Shown here: positions 6,502 to 13,595 of the stretch, piece by piece
Numbering within the stretch: the first letter of the stretch is position 1
How the letters are laid out: each line of letters begins with the position of its first letter
IMG/VR virus record: IMGVR_UViG_3300005253_000063
Location: 1 to 64,000 of that record
Direction: 5' to 3' (one strand)
Source of the DNA: a virus
Length of the DNA: 64,000 nt
The notes under the pieces: generated by a model
Told to the model about the DNA's origin: nothing
Databases searched by the model: none
The model's input: the letters and a program-made list of their open reading frames with translations, nothing else
Program-made: the position numbers and the translations under genes

Positions 6502-6696
6502 TCAGCTCAGCTCCCCTTCCGCTCCCGGGCGGCGGACTTCTTCGGCATCGGCATCTTCCTTGCCCGGCACCATCTGAAAGCCACCGTAGCAGCAGGTATC
6601 ATCGCCACAGTGATAGTGGTCGCACTTTGGGCACTCCGTGGGCCAGCCGTCGAACTCGAACCCGTGAGCGCACTGAGTGCATTCGAACCGTGTCAC
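6502..6696 (-). CDS. Rubredoxin-like / zinc-ribbon small protein
   Basis: This is a 64-aa product with a GTG start (MTRFECTQCAHGFEFDG). CTQC and CPKC are about 15 residues apart, as in a rubredoxin-type knuckle pair. CGDDTCC follows, adding further Cys. The C-terminal 20 residues are acidic. It could be a zinc ribbon or a small metal-binding protein; the function is unknown. Confidence 0.65.
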   Translation of the reverse strand: MTRFECTQCAHGFEFDGWPTECPKCDHYHCGDDTCCYGGFQMVPGKEDADAEEVRRPGAEGELS

Positions 6697-6724
6697 CTAC
6701 TTCTCCCTTTCGACGTTCACCGGG

Positions 6725-7000
6725 TCAGCTCCCTGCCTGTTCGCTCGGGGAGTCCTCGGGCTTCGATGCGGCCGTTGCCTCCGGCAGCCCGTGCAGTCGC
6801 GCCCGCAACGTCGCGACCATGTACTCGGCGCGGTTGACGGCGTTCTTCTTGATGCGGTGCAGGACGTTCTGGTCCCGCCCCGCGCTATGCGGGTACTGCT
6901 TGAACGTCTCGAACTCCACGTGAGCCCGGCGCAGCTTGCGCCCCCAGACATTCAGTCTCCAACCCAGCCACCACTCGCGTAGAGTGCGCGTGCCCGACAC
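6725..7000 (-). CDS. WxRLxxW-type helical protein (copy 1)
   Basis: This is a 91-aa product starting MSGTRTLREWWLGWRLNVWG. The segment W-R-L-x-x-W-x-R-x-L-R-x-A followed about 7 residues later by F-K is shared with the rightward gene at 11283-11522. The two are paralogues lying in opposite operons. The middle is helical and the last 15 residues are low-complexity and acidic. The function is unknown. Confidence 0.65.
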   Translation of the reverse strand: MSGTRTLREWWLGWRLNVWGRKLRRAHVEFETFKQYPHSAGRDQNVLHRIKKNAVNRAEYMVATLRARLHGLPEATAASKPEDSPSEQAGS

Positions 7001-7003
7001 CGG

Positions 7004-7363
7004 TTAGCTCCCCGCCGTCGGTTGGCGCTGGCGTTCGGAGCGCTCCGCTTCTGCGCTCGGGTCGAACCACTTGTCCTCGATGATATGCCCGATGCACTGG
7101 ATCCGTGTCCCGTCGTATCCGATGCGCACGAACCGGCCGGGCAGCTGCTCCCAGCTCTCGACTCCGCACGTATAGAGGACGCGTTTGATGAAGTGCGGGA
7201 GTGACGCGACCGGTTCGTCCGTCGCATCCCAATGGTCACCGCCGAAGCTGCCGCCGGTGCCTTCCCAGCTCAGGTGGAGCCAGCAATGCAGACCGCGGCC
7301 CTCCTGCGCGCCCAGCCCTGTGCTGACGACCTTCGCGTTGGTCTGTCGTAGTGCTCCCGGCAT
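7004..7363 (-). CDS. Conserved phage protein (TGLGAQEGRGLHC type)
   Basis: This is a 119-aa product starting MPGALRQTNAKVVSTGLGAQ. The strand-turn-strand pattern GLHCWLHLSWEGTGGSFGG, then FIKRVLYTCGVESWEQLPGR, resembles a hypothetical protein I recall from many phages, in which a gene-specific Gly-rich stretch precedes an RVL..GVxSWExLxG element. No biochemical role is known to me. Its ATG lies 3 bp after the upstream stop. Confidence 0.65.
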   Translation of the reverse strand: MPGALRQTNAKVVSTGLGAQEGRGLHCWLHLSWEGTGGSFGGDHWDATDEPVASLPHFIKRVLYTCGVESWEQLPGRFVRIGYDGTRIQCIGHIIEDKWFDPSAEAERSERQRQPTAGS

Positions 7364-7366
7364 CGG

Positions 7367-7666
7367 TCAGCCTCCCTTCTTGCTCAGCGCGTCGGATGCC
7401 TCGGCCGCCTTTGCATAGGTCGCATCGCTCGTGTACGACAGCTCTCCGAAGCCGGAGACGCTGTAGCCGATGAGCTGGGCGAACTGCTCGCGATCTTCGC
7501 CCGACACGCCGGGCAGGACCGCGAGCTGGTTCATATCGATGCCCCCGGCGTTGAGCAGGTAGCGCACCAGGGCGTTCGGACGAAACCGGTGGACGCCATT
7601 GGGGTCCACTTCGACCTCCTGCATCGGTTGCGGACGGTCGTACTTCTCGATGGTGTTATCGGACAT
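7367..7666 (-). CDS. Hypothetical protein with strong leader
   Basis: This is a 99-aa product starting MSDNTIEKYDRPQPM. The ATG sits seven bases after AGGAGG in the conserved leader at 7667-7695, which rejects the longer in-frame starts. The protein is soluble and moderately helical (FRPNALVRYLLNAGGID, EQFAQLIGYSVSGFGEL). No family is recognised. Confidence 0.7.
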   Translation of the reverse strand: MSDNTIEKYDRPQPMQEVEVDPNGVHRFRPNALVRYLLNAGGIDMNQLAVLPGVSGEDREQFAQLIGYSVSGFGELSYTSDATYAKAAEASDALSKKGG

Positions 7667-7695
7667 GTTCAGCCTCCTGCCTATTGACTTGATCG
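7667..7695 (-). promoter_or_regulatory. Conserved 29-bp leader with SD (copy 2)
   Basis: On the minus strand this reads CGATCAAGTCAATAGGC, then AGGAGGCTGAAC, directly before ATG. It differs from the copy at 2186-2214 by only two bases. A looser relative (CAAGTCGTTGAATAT then AGGAGGCTGG) precedes the gene starting at 9221. The part beyond the SD is a candidate regulatory element. Confidence 0.55.
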
Positions 7696-7707
7696 TCTTG
7701 GAGCGGC

Positions 7708-8136
7708 TTACGCGCTGGGCTCGCGATCGATCGCCTGCCGTTCGCGCCCGCCCCGGACGACCCAGGCGATGAGGTCTTCGAGGCTGCCCGTCCGATAGAC
7801 CCCGTCCGGCCAATAGAAGGCGCAAGTGTCCGGCCCAACTTCGAAGTGGCGGGGGTTCGGCGAATAGATCCCGAGGGGCTTCCCGAACGCGAGCGCCATG
7901 CCCAGCTCGGCGTGCGTCCCGCGCCCTCCGGGGAGCAGCACGATGACTGCATCGGCCCGCTCCACTCCGTTCATCTCTCTGTCCGCGACCTCTCCGATGC
8001 GCGCCGGCGACGTGCCCTTGACCGAGCCATGCGTCGTCCAATCGTAGGTCAGGGTGGCGAACGGAGCGAGCCGGTCGCGGACCCAGTTGTGCTGCTCATG
8101 GTTTTCGAGCTTCGCTGCGATGTAGAGCTTGATCAT
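7708..8136 (-). CDS. Nucleoside 2-deoxyribosyltransferase-like protein
   Basis: This is a 142-aa product whose ATG (MIKLYIAAKLENHEQHNWV) overlaps the upstream stop (ATGA). The N-terminal KLYIAAKLE strand, the VADREMNGVERADAVIVLLP segment and the GGRGTHAELGMALAFGKPLG turn-helix match the Rossmann-like fold of nucleoside deoxyribosyltransferases and related nucleotide hydrolases. In that family the Glu of the HAE motif is the nucleophile. It may act on nucleotide precursors together with the aldolase-like gene just upstream. The substrate is not evident. Confidence 0.7.
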   Translation of the reverse strand: MIKLYIAAKLENHEQHNWVRDRLAPFATLTYDWTTHGSVKGTSPARIGEVADREMNGVERADAVIVLLPGGRGTHAELGMALAFGKPLGIYSPNPRHFEVGPDTCAFYWPDGVYRTGSLEDLIAWVVRGGRERQAIDREPSA

Positions 8137-9221
8137 TGTATTCGCTGACTTGTACAACGGGGTAGGAGTTCGGGGATGGGTCGTGCGATCCAGGGGATGT
8201 CGCGCATCGAGCGCGCGTCCTTTGCGAAGTAGATCGACCCGTGCCCCAGCACGTTCACCGCGAAACCGTACCGGTGTTGCGGCTTGGCGCGCAAGATGAG
8301 TGTGGCCTCCTCGACGGCCCCGCAAGGCACGGGCATCTCGGTGCAGTTCGCACCTTCGATGTAGGTGTGCGAGTGGAGCATGTAGTTGACCTCGGGCAGC
8401 GCATCGTACAGCCGTAGCTGGATGGGGGTGTCCACCGAGGGCTTCCGGTCGCCATAGAACGCGACCGAGCCATCCGCGGCCTGCTCGACCGCGACGAACG
8501 CCTCGCGGCCGATGAACCGCTTGTCCACGTTGCGACGCGAGACGAAGATGCGGCCCTCCTGTCGGAACGACGGGAAGCCGCGGGCGCACCGGAAGGACGC
8601 ATTGCCGAGCATCCGCGTGTGGTTGACGCCATGGATGACCTCATGGAAGCGTTCCGCGTGTGTTCGGACCAGGTCGAAGAACTCTGCCTCGTCCGGGACC
8701 CGCACTGCGGGACCGACCGAGCGTGACCCGACCCGAGTGAACGACCGCAGCTGTTCGATGCGGTTGGCAAGGGTCCGAGCCACTTCGCGCACGTCCGGTT
8801 CGTCTAAGCAGTGCGCGACGCCGAGCGGATCGAGCACAGTGCCGCGGACCTTCTCCCGCTCGCCCGAGACCATGAGGACCAGGTTGGCCTTGTGGGTCAA
8901 CGCCCTGGCGACGACGTCTTCGATGGAGTAGTCGTCCCCCGCGAGGTTCCGCTTGCTGGTGACGAGCAGCAGCTTCCGATTGCGGCTCTTGAGACCCTCG
9001 ACGTACTTGGGCAGGTCGTTCTGCAGGTCTGGCATCCAGAGGACGACATCGTAGTAGTCCGCCCCCTGGCGCGCCGCGCGGGGGATGTCCTCGATGGGTC
9101 CGCCATTGACGACGACCGTTCCCGGTAGGTGCGCGTGCAGCTCTACCCCGAGCTTTCGCGCGTACCCGCTGGGCTTGCCGCCGTGCTCATCGAACCGCCC
9201 TGCTACAAGTAGAGTTCTCAT
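8133..9221 (-). CDS. Two-domain protein with class II aldolase/adducin-like C-terminus
   Basis: This is a 362-aa product starting MRTLLVAGRFDEHGGKPSGY, 7 bases after an AGGAGG. Residues ~1-165 look like a Rossmann-type nucleotide-binding domain (VVLWMPDLQNDLPKYVEG). Residues ~190-350 carry class II aldolase features: LGNASFR, a KPSVDTPIQLRLYDALPEVN segment, the HSHTYIEG metal-His pair, PCGAVEEA and a later LGHGSIYFAKD. In that family the three His bind zinc. The fusion in a phage is unusual. It is the first gene of the leftward operon, so it is probably expressed strongly. The reaction is not inferred. Confidence 0.65.
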   Translation of the reverse strand: MRTLLVAGRFDEHGGKPSGYARKLGVELHAHLPGTVVVNGGPIEDIPRAARQGADYYDVVLWMPDLQNDLPKYVEGLKSRNRKLLLVTSKRNLAGDDYSIEDVVARALTHKANLVLMVSGEREKVRGTVLDPLGVAHCLDEPDVREVARTLANRIEQLRSFTRVGSRSVGPAVRVPDEAEFFDLVRTHAERFHEVIHGVNHTRMLGNASFRCARGFPSFRQEGRIFVSRRNVDKRFIGREAFVAVEQAADGSVAFYGDRKPSVDTPIQLRLYDALPEVNYMLHSHTYIEGANCTEMPVPCGAVEEATLILRAKPQHRYGFAVNVLGHGSIYFAKDARSMRDIPWIARPIPELLPRCTSQRIQ

Positions 9222-9658
9222 TCCAGCCTCCTATATTCAACGACTTGCGCGGCCCCGGCTCTTTTTGCACCTCGGCCCTTCCGGCTTGCCCCCGCCAGTC
9301 CGATTAGAAGGGTATGAATCGACTCGACCGTTGCTCACCGTATACGACAGCTGCGGCCGGCTACTGCTGTGGTGGCAGACTCCCCTGCTCCCCCTGGGTG
9401 GTGTGAGCTTCTCGACCCGACTAACTGTTCCCCCGCGGTCGCTTGCGCCATGGTCCTCTTCAATGTTCGTTCTCTCTCCTACGACCTTGAACGCGAGCCG
9501 GGTATAGTGCCACGTGGAACAGCGCGCCGCTGGGTACGTTGCAGACATCGACCGCGCGCGTAGGTCCGCGAACGTGTCGCGGGGTGTACACGCTTCGAGC
9601 GCGTCTTGACGTGCGCGCGGTTCGGGGTTAGCATCAGGCGTACCCCTTGGTGCAGTTC
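9222..9658. promoter_or_regulatory. Divergent intergenic control region
   Basis: These 437 bases lie between the leftward operon (first start at 9221) and the rightward operon (first start at 9659). No reading frame on either strand looks coding. A clear rightward promoter is at 9606-9634 and a weaker -10-like TATAGT stands at 9500-9505. On the leftward side, GTATACG near 9341 is only a weak -10 candidate. This is the natural place for operators controlling both operons. Confidence 0.6.
9606..9634 (+). promoter_or_regulatory. Sigma70-type promoter for rightward operon
   Basis: TTGACG at 9606-9611 and TAGCAT at 9629-9634 are separated by exactly 17 bases. The match is five of six to the -35 and four of six to the -10 consensus. 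A start of transcription near 9641 would give a short leader of about 18 nt before the ATG at 9659. The position in the divergent gap fits. Confidence 0.6.
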
Positions 9659-10441
9659 ATGTCCGCCCGCCGCATCACACGCGAATTCTACGACAAGCTG
9701 GTCGAAGCGTACCGCGAAAACCCATCGAACCATTCCAACGCGGCCACCCACGCCCTCTGTGATAGGCGAACTGCCCGTAGGGGTTGGGAAAAAGGCTGGT
9801 CCGCCGGTCGGAACCCTCTGCCCTGGGCGGGTCCGATATCGCAGCTGATCGCTGAAGAACAGACGATCGCAAGGGCGCGAGTGCTCGACGAACGCAAGCG
9901 CGCGATGGAACCGATCGTCGATGCGGAGTTGCAGACGTCGTACGACCGAGAGAAGGCCGCGAGTCAAGCGATCGACGCGCGCAAGCAAGAGGCGCAGATG
10001 ATTCGGTTGGTGCGCGCCGGCGTGACCAACGAGTTGGCGTCGGTCGCACGGATGCTCCCCGGCATTCAGAAGTGGGCCCAGGTCGCAGCAGAGCAGCTTT
10101 CGGAGACGCAGCCCGACAACCCGGCTGCTGCTGTGAAACTCATGGAGGGGTTGGCGCGCATCACCGACAATCTATCGGGAGCCGCGGACCGTTGCATGGC
10201 GATGGAGCGCAGGTTGCTCGGGGAGCCCGAGTCGATCGTGGGACTGCGCCTGCCGGACATGAGCATGGACGACGCGGTCCGACATATCGAAGCGTCGCAG
10301 CGAACGCTCGCGCGAGCGCGTAGCATGGGTCTGCTGCCGGCGGCGGAGGTTGTTGTTGACGCGGAGCTGGTTGACGAGGACGACGGGTCCGACGCAACAG
10401 ACGGAGCGCTCGCCGCGGACGATGTCAACGCGGTTGCGTGA
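9659..10441 (+). CDS. Putative DNA-binding protein, possible terminase small subunit
   Basis: This is a 260-aa product starting MSARRITREFYDKLVEAYRE. The N-terminal ~60 residues resemble a helix-turn-helix (NHSNAATHALCDRRTARRGW). Residues ~65-190 are a long helical, Gln/Ala/Arg-rich region (EEQTIARARVLDERKRAME), and the last 30 are acidic. This layout and the place upstream of terL are common for small terminase subunits. Other genes intervene and no strong motif proves it. A regulatory DNA-binding protein is the alternative. Confidence 0.5.
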   Translation: MSARRITREFYDKLVEAYRENPSNHSNAATHALCDRRTARRGWEKGWSAGRNPLPWAGPISQLIAEEQTIARARVLDERKRAMEPIVDAELQTSYDREKAASQAIDARKQEAQMIRLVRAGVTNELASVARMLPGIQKWAQVAAEQLSETQPDNPAAAVKLMEGLARITDNLSGAADRCMAMERRLLGEPESIVGLRLPDMSMDDAVRHIEASQRTLARARSMGLLPAAEVVVDAELVDEDDGSDATDGALAADDVNAVA

Positions 10442-10519
10442 GGACGCGGTCGTCTCCAGGGGCGCATCGGCACGCGATCGACGGCTCCGGGCGGCGCGGG
10501 TAGGCTGCCTAAGTGCGCG

Positions 10520-10550
10520 GAATCATTACCGCGGTGACCCCTAATGATTC
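10520..10550. repeat. Perfect 9-bp inverted repeat, possible operator
   Basis: GAATCATTA at 10520-10528 and TAATGATTC at 10542-10550 are exact reverse complements around a 13-bp spacer (CCGCGGTGACCCC). The AT-rich arms in a GC-rich genome make chance unlikely. Centre-to-centre distance of the arms is 22 bp, about two helical turns, so a dimeric repressor site is a reasonable guess. There is no T-run, so it is not a terminator. Confidence 0.5.
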
Positions 10551-10646
10551 CCCCAACTTAGACACCCCTGATCCCCGTTCACCCCCCCTACCAATTTGCG
10601 GCAATTTTCGCGGAAAAAGTCGGCAGGGCAGTGAGTCGCGACCGAG

Positions 10647-10698
10647 GTGCAGCGCGGTCGGGTGATTTGCGACCGGCGCAGTTGGTCGCGAGCTGCAC
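10647..10698 (+). repeat. Nested inverted repeat / RNA hairpin
   Basis: GTGCAGC (10647-10653) pairs with GCTGCAC (10692-10698). Within it CGGTCG (10655-10660) pairs with CGACCG (10670-10675). The branched fold would form in RNA or as a cruciform. It lies in the gene-free stretch before 10831 and has no poly-T tail. Confidence 0.45.
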
Positions 10699-10830
10699 GT
10701 TGCGGCGGTGTAGGTTGTGGCACGACCGATTCCACACAAAAATCGCGCAGAAAATTCCCCGGGTCGGCGGTGTAGTACGACAGGCAGCGGTTGGCGTTGA
10801 AAGGCGCAGTCGGCGCGCAAGTCGGGGAAG

Positions 10831-11286
10831 ATGGGAATGAAAGCGCGCAAGCGGCGGCGTCCTCGAGGGCTGGGAGTCTGCCAGAGGCCCGACCGGGACG
10901 AGCCTCGCCTCAAGTGCGGGTATCCGCGACCCTGCCCGTGGCATTCATTAGAGATAGACCTCGGGCGGACTCCGGCGACTGTCGCGGTCCCGGTGACGGC
11001 TCTACCCGAGTCGGCGGCGGTCGCACGGGTCACGGAAGCCGCGCACGCTCTCGCAACCGAGAAGGAGAGTCCTTCGGACGAGTACGGTCGGGGCTACAAG
11101 GAGCAGCAGTTCAGGGACGAATTGAAGGACATGCACGAGCAGCGTCGGCAGCTAACAGCCCGGGTAGTTGTTCTAGAGGAGGCGCTGAAGCAAGGCATCG
11201 CCGGCCTCTCCGTAATTCCATTGCCGCACGCCGAGGACGTCGCCGACCGGATGCGCCGCGCTCTCGCCACTCAGGAGGAAAAATGA
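10831..11286 (+). CDS. Hypothetical protein with basic N-terminus and coiled coil
   Basis: This is a 151-aa product starting MGMKARKRRRPRGLG. A second ATG at 10837 is equally possible. Residues 1-20 are strongly basic. A short Cys segment (CGYPRPCPW) follows, and residues ~85-150 form a helical, probably coiled-coil region (LKDMHEQRRQLTARVVVLEE). The stop overlaps the next ATG (ATGA). The function is unknown. Confidence 0.6.
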   Translation: MGMKARKRRRPRGLGVCQRPDRDEPRLKCGYPRPCPWHSLEIDLGRTPATVAVPVTALPESAAVARVTEAAHALATEKESPSDEYGRGYKEQQFRDELKDMHEQRRQLTARVVVLEEALKQGIAGLSVIPLPHAEDVADRMRRALATQEEK

Positions 11287-11522
11287 TCAGATGGTGGAGG
11301 TTGTGGCGACTGAAGGCTTGGGAACGACATCTACGCGCAGCGCAGATCCGCATAGACGTGTTCAAGGAAAACAAATACGAGTGGGATCCCCGCCAGCGCG
11401 AGCATCGCCTGAACATGCTCGAACACGACTGCGCGCTCGCTGCGTTCGAGGTCGAGTCGCGCAAGGCGATCTTGTGGCCCGATCCGAAGCTACTGCCGTT
11501 GGCAAAGGTGCGCGATGAGTGA
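11283..11522 (+). CDS. WxRLxxW-type helical protein (copy 2)
   Basis: This is a 79-aa product, ATG overlapping the upstream stop as ATGA. MIRWWRLWRLKAWERHLRAA followed by FKENKYEW matches the leftward gene at 6725-7000 through the W-R-L-x-x-W-x-R-x-L-R-x-A core. The remainder is one long charged helix. Finding paralogues in two opposed operons suggests duplication within this phage lineage. The function is unknown. Confidence 0.65.
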   Translation: MIRWWRLWRLKAWERHLRAAQIRIDVFKENKYEWDPRQREHRLNMLEHDCALAAFEVESRKAILWPDPKLLPLAKVRDE

Positions 11523-11619
11523 ACGATTGCATCTGGATAGCCGAATGGTGCTTACCGCCCGCCCGCCCGATACCTCATCCGTGATAGAGCTGGACGGTGG
11601 AAGATACGCGAGACGATGA
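11515..11619 (+). CDS. Hidden 34-aa protein
   Basis: The frame ATGAGTGAACG at 11515 overlaps the end of the upstream gene by eight bases. It runs 34 codons (MSERLHLDSRMVLTARPP and on to GGRYARR) to a TGA that overlaps the next ATG as ATGA. Filling this gap with overlaps at both ends matches the style of the operon, which is the main support. The sequence is not recognised. Confidence 0.5.
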   Translation: MSERLHLDSRMVLTARPPDTSSVIELDGGRYARR

Positions 11620-11978
11620 CTGCCACCGGCTACCATCGCGGAAACTTGATGTACTTTGACAGCGCCGCGCAAGCATGGTGCTACATGGACACTGAGCAGC
11701 CGGTCGCCGACGCGCCGGACAGGCAGTGCGGGTTCTGTGGGCTCGGTAGCACGCCGGAAGGACATGACGGATGCTTGGGCGCGTTGCCGGGAGTGATGAA
11801 TGCGTGTTGCGGGCACGGACGGCAAAAAGAAGCCTACGTGCAGTTCAACCCGGACGCGCGGATCAGCGGTACCGAAGCGTTGAACTGGATCATGGCTACA
11901 ACAATCCGCCTCACCGTTCATGGGGAGGATGCGGACGAAATGCTCGACAAACCGATGTCCACCGCCGTGAAGCCGTAG
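11616..11978 (+). CDS. Conserved phage Cys-rich protein (CGFCGLxxTPEGHDGC type)
   Basis: This is a 120-aa product starting MTATGYHRGNLMYFD. Residues ~38-70 hold CGFCGL, then TPEGHDGCLGALPGVMNACC with GHG. I recall this Cys/His block from many hypothetical phage proteins, where it probably binds zinc. The C-terminal half (ISGTEALNWIMATTIRL) is less conserved. The ATG overlaps the stop of the 34-aa gene upstream. Confidence 0.75.
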   Translation: MTATGYHRGNLMYFDSAAQAWCYMDTEQPVADAPDRQCGFCGLGSTPEGHDGCLGALPGVMNACCGHGRQKEAYVQFNPDARISGTEALNWIMATTIRLTVHGEDADEMLDKPMSTAVKP

Positions 11979-11996
11979 GTTGCGAAGGTGAAGTAG

Positions 11997-12377
11997 ATGA
12001 ACGCTCACGACACGGTGTATGCCGAGCTAGACCGACTGGAGCCCAACGTCAAGCGGACGCTGCTCCAGACCGTTTGGACCAACTACTTCGAGGCGGACTC
12101 CGAGTTACGCGCTTGGGTCCTGCGGCGGAGCGCGACTCACGGCGTTGCGGACGAGCTGCGCGCGGCGGATGCGAGATGGCGGCTTCGAGAGAAAGCCAAG
12201 CTGCGCGGCAACGTCCACTTGATTGGTTGCAAGCCGAACGGTCTGGTGACGATCATGGCTCCGCCCGCCCAACTGTCAAAGGAGAACGCGCTGGAGTTCG
12301 CTGCGCGGGTCGTCGCGATGGCGATGCCCGACGATGGCGAGTTCGAGCAGGTCCTCGATGCGGTCCGCAACACGTGA
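11997..12377 (+). CDS. Hypothetical protein with internal DARWRL motif
   Basis: This is a 126-aa product, ATG preceded by an SD-like GAAGGTGAAG. The N-terminal 55 residues are helical and acidic (ELDRLEPNVKRTLLQTVW). RAADARWRLREKAKL in the middle contains the DAR-x-RL peptide found at the C-termini of several leftward genes. A beta-rich part follows (NVHLIGCKPNGLVTIMAPP). The TGA lies inside the first core of repeat array 1 (ACGTGAGCC). Confidence 0.65.
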   Translation: MNAHDTVYAELDRLEPNVKRTLLQTVWTNYFEADSELRAWVLRRSATHGVADELRAADARWRLREKAKLRGNVHLIGCKPNGLVTIMAPPAQLSKENALEFAARVVAMAMPDDGEFEQVLDAVRNT

Positions 12378-12533
12378 GCCATGGGTAGAGCGGCATCCCC
12401 ACTACACAAGCGCGAGCCGATGTACACGCGACACCCCTTCGAGAGACGCGAGCCGCAGTTTTCACGATCACCCACAGTCAGAGCGCGAGCCGATCGGGTT
12501 GCGAAAAGCCGCGGTCGATGCGCAAGTCTAAAG
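12374..12533 (+). repeat. 36-bp unit array 1 (about 4 units)
   Basis: Core 1 (GCGAGCC) starts at 12374 (GTGAGCC, which includes the stop codon of the gene before), 12412, 12448 and 12485, with a decayed copy at 12522 (GCAAGTC). Spacings are 38, 36, 37 and 37. Between the cores stand nine variable bases and then core 2 (CGACACCC, CGATCACCC). The array ends just before the SD and start of the next gene. Confidence 0.85.
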
Positions 12534-12535
12534 GC

Positions 12536-12733
12536 ATGGCCGAACCAGTACGCATCTCCGATGTGACCGTGGTCCGCGAGACGGACCTGGCACTGCTCTG
12601 CGATATCGAGGGCGAGGAATATTGGATTCCCAAGTCGCAGATCCACGATGACTCGGAGGTGTACGAAGACGGCACCGAAGGCGACCTTGTCATCAGCGCG
12701 TGGCTCGCGAAACAAAAGGATCTTGCGGGGTGA
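12536..12733 (+). CDS. Conserved small phage protein (WIPxSQI type)
   Basis: This is a 65-aa product starting MAEPVRISDVTVVRET. The start ATG follows AAAGG by two to three bases; an upstream in-frame ATG at 12518 lies inside the repeat array and is less likely. The core LLCDIEGEEYWIPKSQIHDD, then SEV and GDLVISAWLAKQKDL, matches a short protein I recall from many phages. The role is unknown. It is the only gene between arrays 1 and 2. Confidence 0.75.
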   Translation: MAEPVRISDVTVVRETDLALLCDIEGEEYWIPKSQIHDDSEVYEDGTEGDLVISAWLAKQKDLAG

Positions 12734-12735
12734 AC

Positions 12736-13590
12736 GCGAGCTGTCAACGAAGCGGTACCCTATTAGCCGACGCGAGCCGACGCCAAAGCGACAACCTAGG
12801 CAGAGACGCGAGCCACCGACTTGACGACACCCGTCCATCTGGCGCGAGCCGCAATCGTAACGTCGCCCAGAACTAAGGCGCGAGCCGCGGTTGTAGCGTC
12901 ACCCGCAGTTGCCATGCGAGCCACTTTGCGGACGACACCCTATCTTCGCGCGCGTGCCGATTGTCGTGCGACCCCCGATGGCTTCACGCGTGCCGTGCCT
13001 AATGCGTAACCCGGAGATGAGACGCGAGCCTTGGCTCAAACGGCTCCCAGTCGTCGACGCGCGAGCCATACGAGTTGCGACACCCGCTGGACCCGAGCGA
13101 GCCGTATCACACGCGCCAACCATCAAACACACGCGAGCCGGATAGGCAACGACCTCCATGCACAAAGCGCGAGCCGATCAGAGGACGTCACCCTACCAAG
13201 CGGCGCGTGCCTCTTCAACACACGACACCCGTCACAGATGCGCGAGCCCATGCTCACGCGACACCCAACGGACCTACGCGTGCCTGCAAGACTCGTTACC
13301 CGTCTTCGCAGCGCGTGCCAGATAAGAAGCGACTTCCGATGTATGAGCGCGAGCCCCAACTCCAACGACCCCCGCTGTGGTTGCGCGAGCCTTGATAGAT
13401 GCGACCTCCGTTGCTCCAACGCGAGCCGTGTCCGTATGACCCCCTATGGATCTACGCGAGTCGAAGATGTAGCGACACCCGTTCAAGCAGCACGAGCCTT
13501 CCCAAGCACGACATCCTCGCCTGCCGCGCGAGCCTTGTGAGCAGCGACACCCACGCAGCGAATGCGGGCCAACAAACAGTCAACCGGAGG
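12736..13590 (+). repeat. 36-bp unit array 2 (24 units, 0.86 kb)
   Basis: Core 1 (GCGAGCC; GCGTGCC in five units) begins at 12736, 12772, 12808 and so on to 13564. Spacing is 36 in most cases, 35 or 37 in a few. Each unit reads GCGAGCC, 9 variable bases, (A/G)CGACACCC or a variant, then 9-12 variable bases. Spacers differ between units while cores persist. In one frame the cores would read R-E-P and R-H-P, but one-base length changes and stops break that frame, so it is not coding. The last unit merges into the SD of the gene at 13596. Confidence 0.9.
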
Positions 13591-13595
13591 ATCGA

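Larger units (their letters stand above)
10442..10830. other. Intergenic region rich in inverted repeats
   Basis: These 389 bases hold no convincing gene. They contain a perfect 9-bp inverted repeat (10520-10550), a nested hairpin (10647-10698), repeated GCGACC/GGTCGC words and two AT-richer patches (AATTTTCGCGGAAAAA near 10605 and ACAAAAATCGCGCAGAAAA near 10735) that stand out from the high-GC background. A replication origin, an operator cluster or a structured leader for the downstream genes would fit. Nothing here decides between them. Confidence 0.5.

Noticed and set aside
10509-11033. 174-codon minus-strand frame over the 10442-10830 gap
   Set aside because: Arg/Pro-rich sequence, no SD, and it crosses the inverted repeats and the start of a plus-strand gene.
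12821-13540. Long frames inside array 2 reading R-E-P-xxx-R-H-P-xxx
   Set aside because: The repeating peptide is a by-product of the 36-bp (12-codon) period. Units of 35 and 37 bp shift the frame and stops occur right after R-E-P in several units, so no continuous protein is kept.
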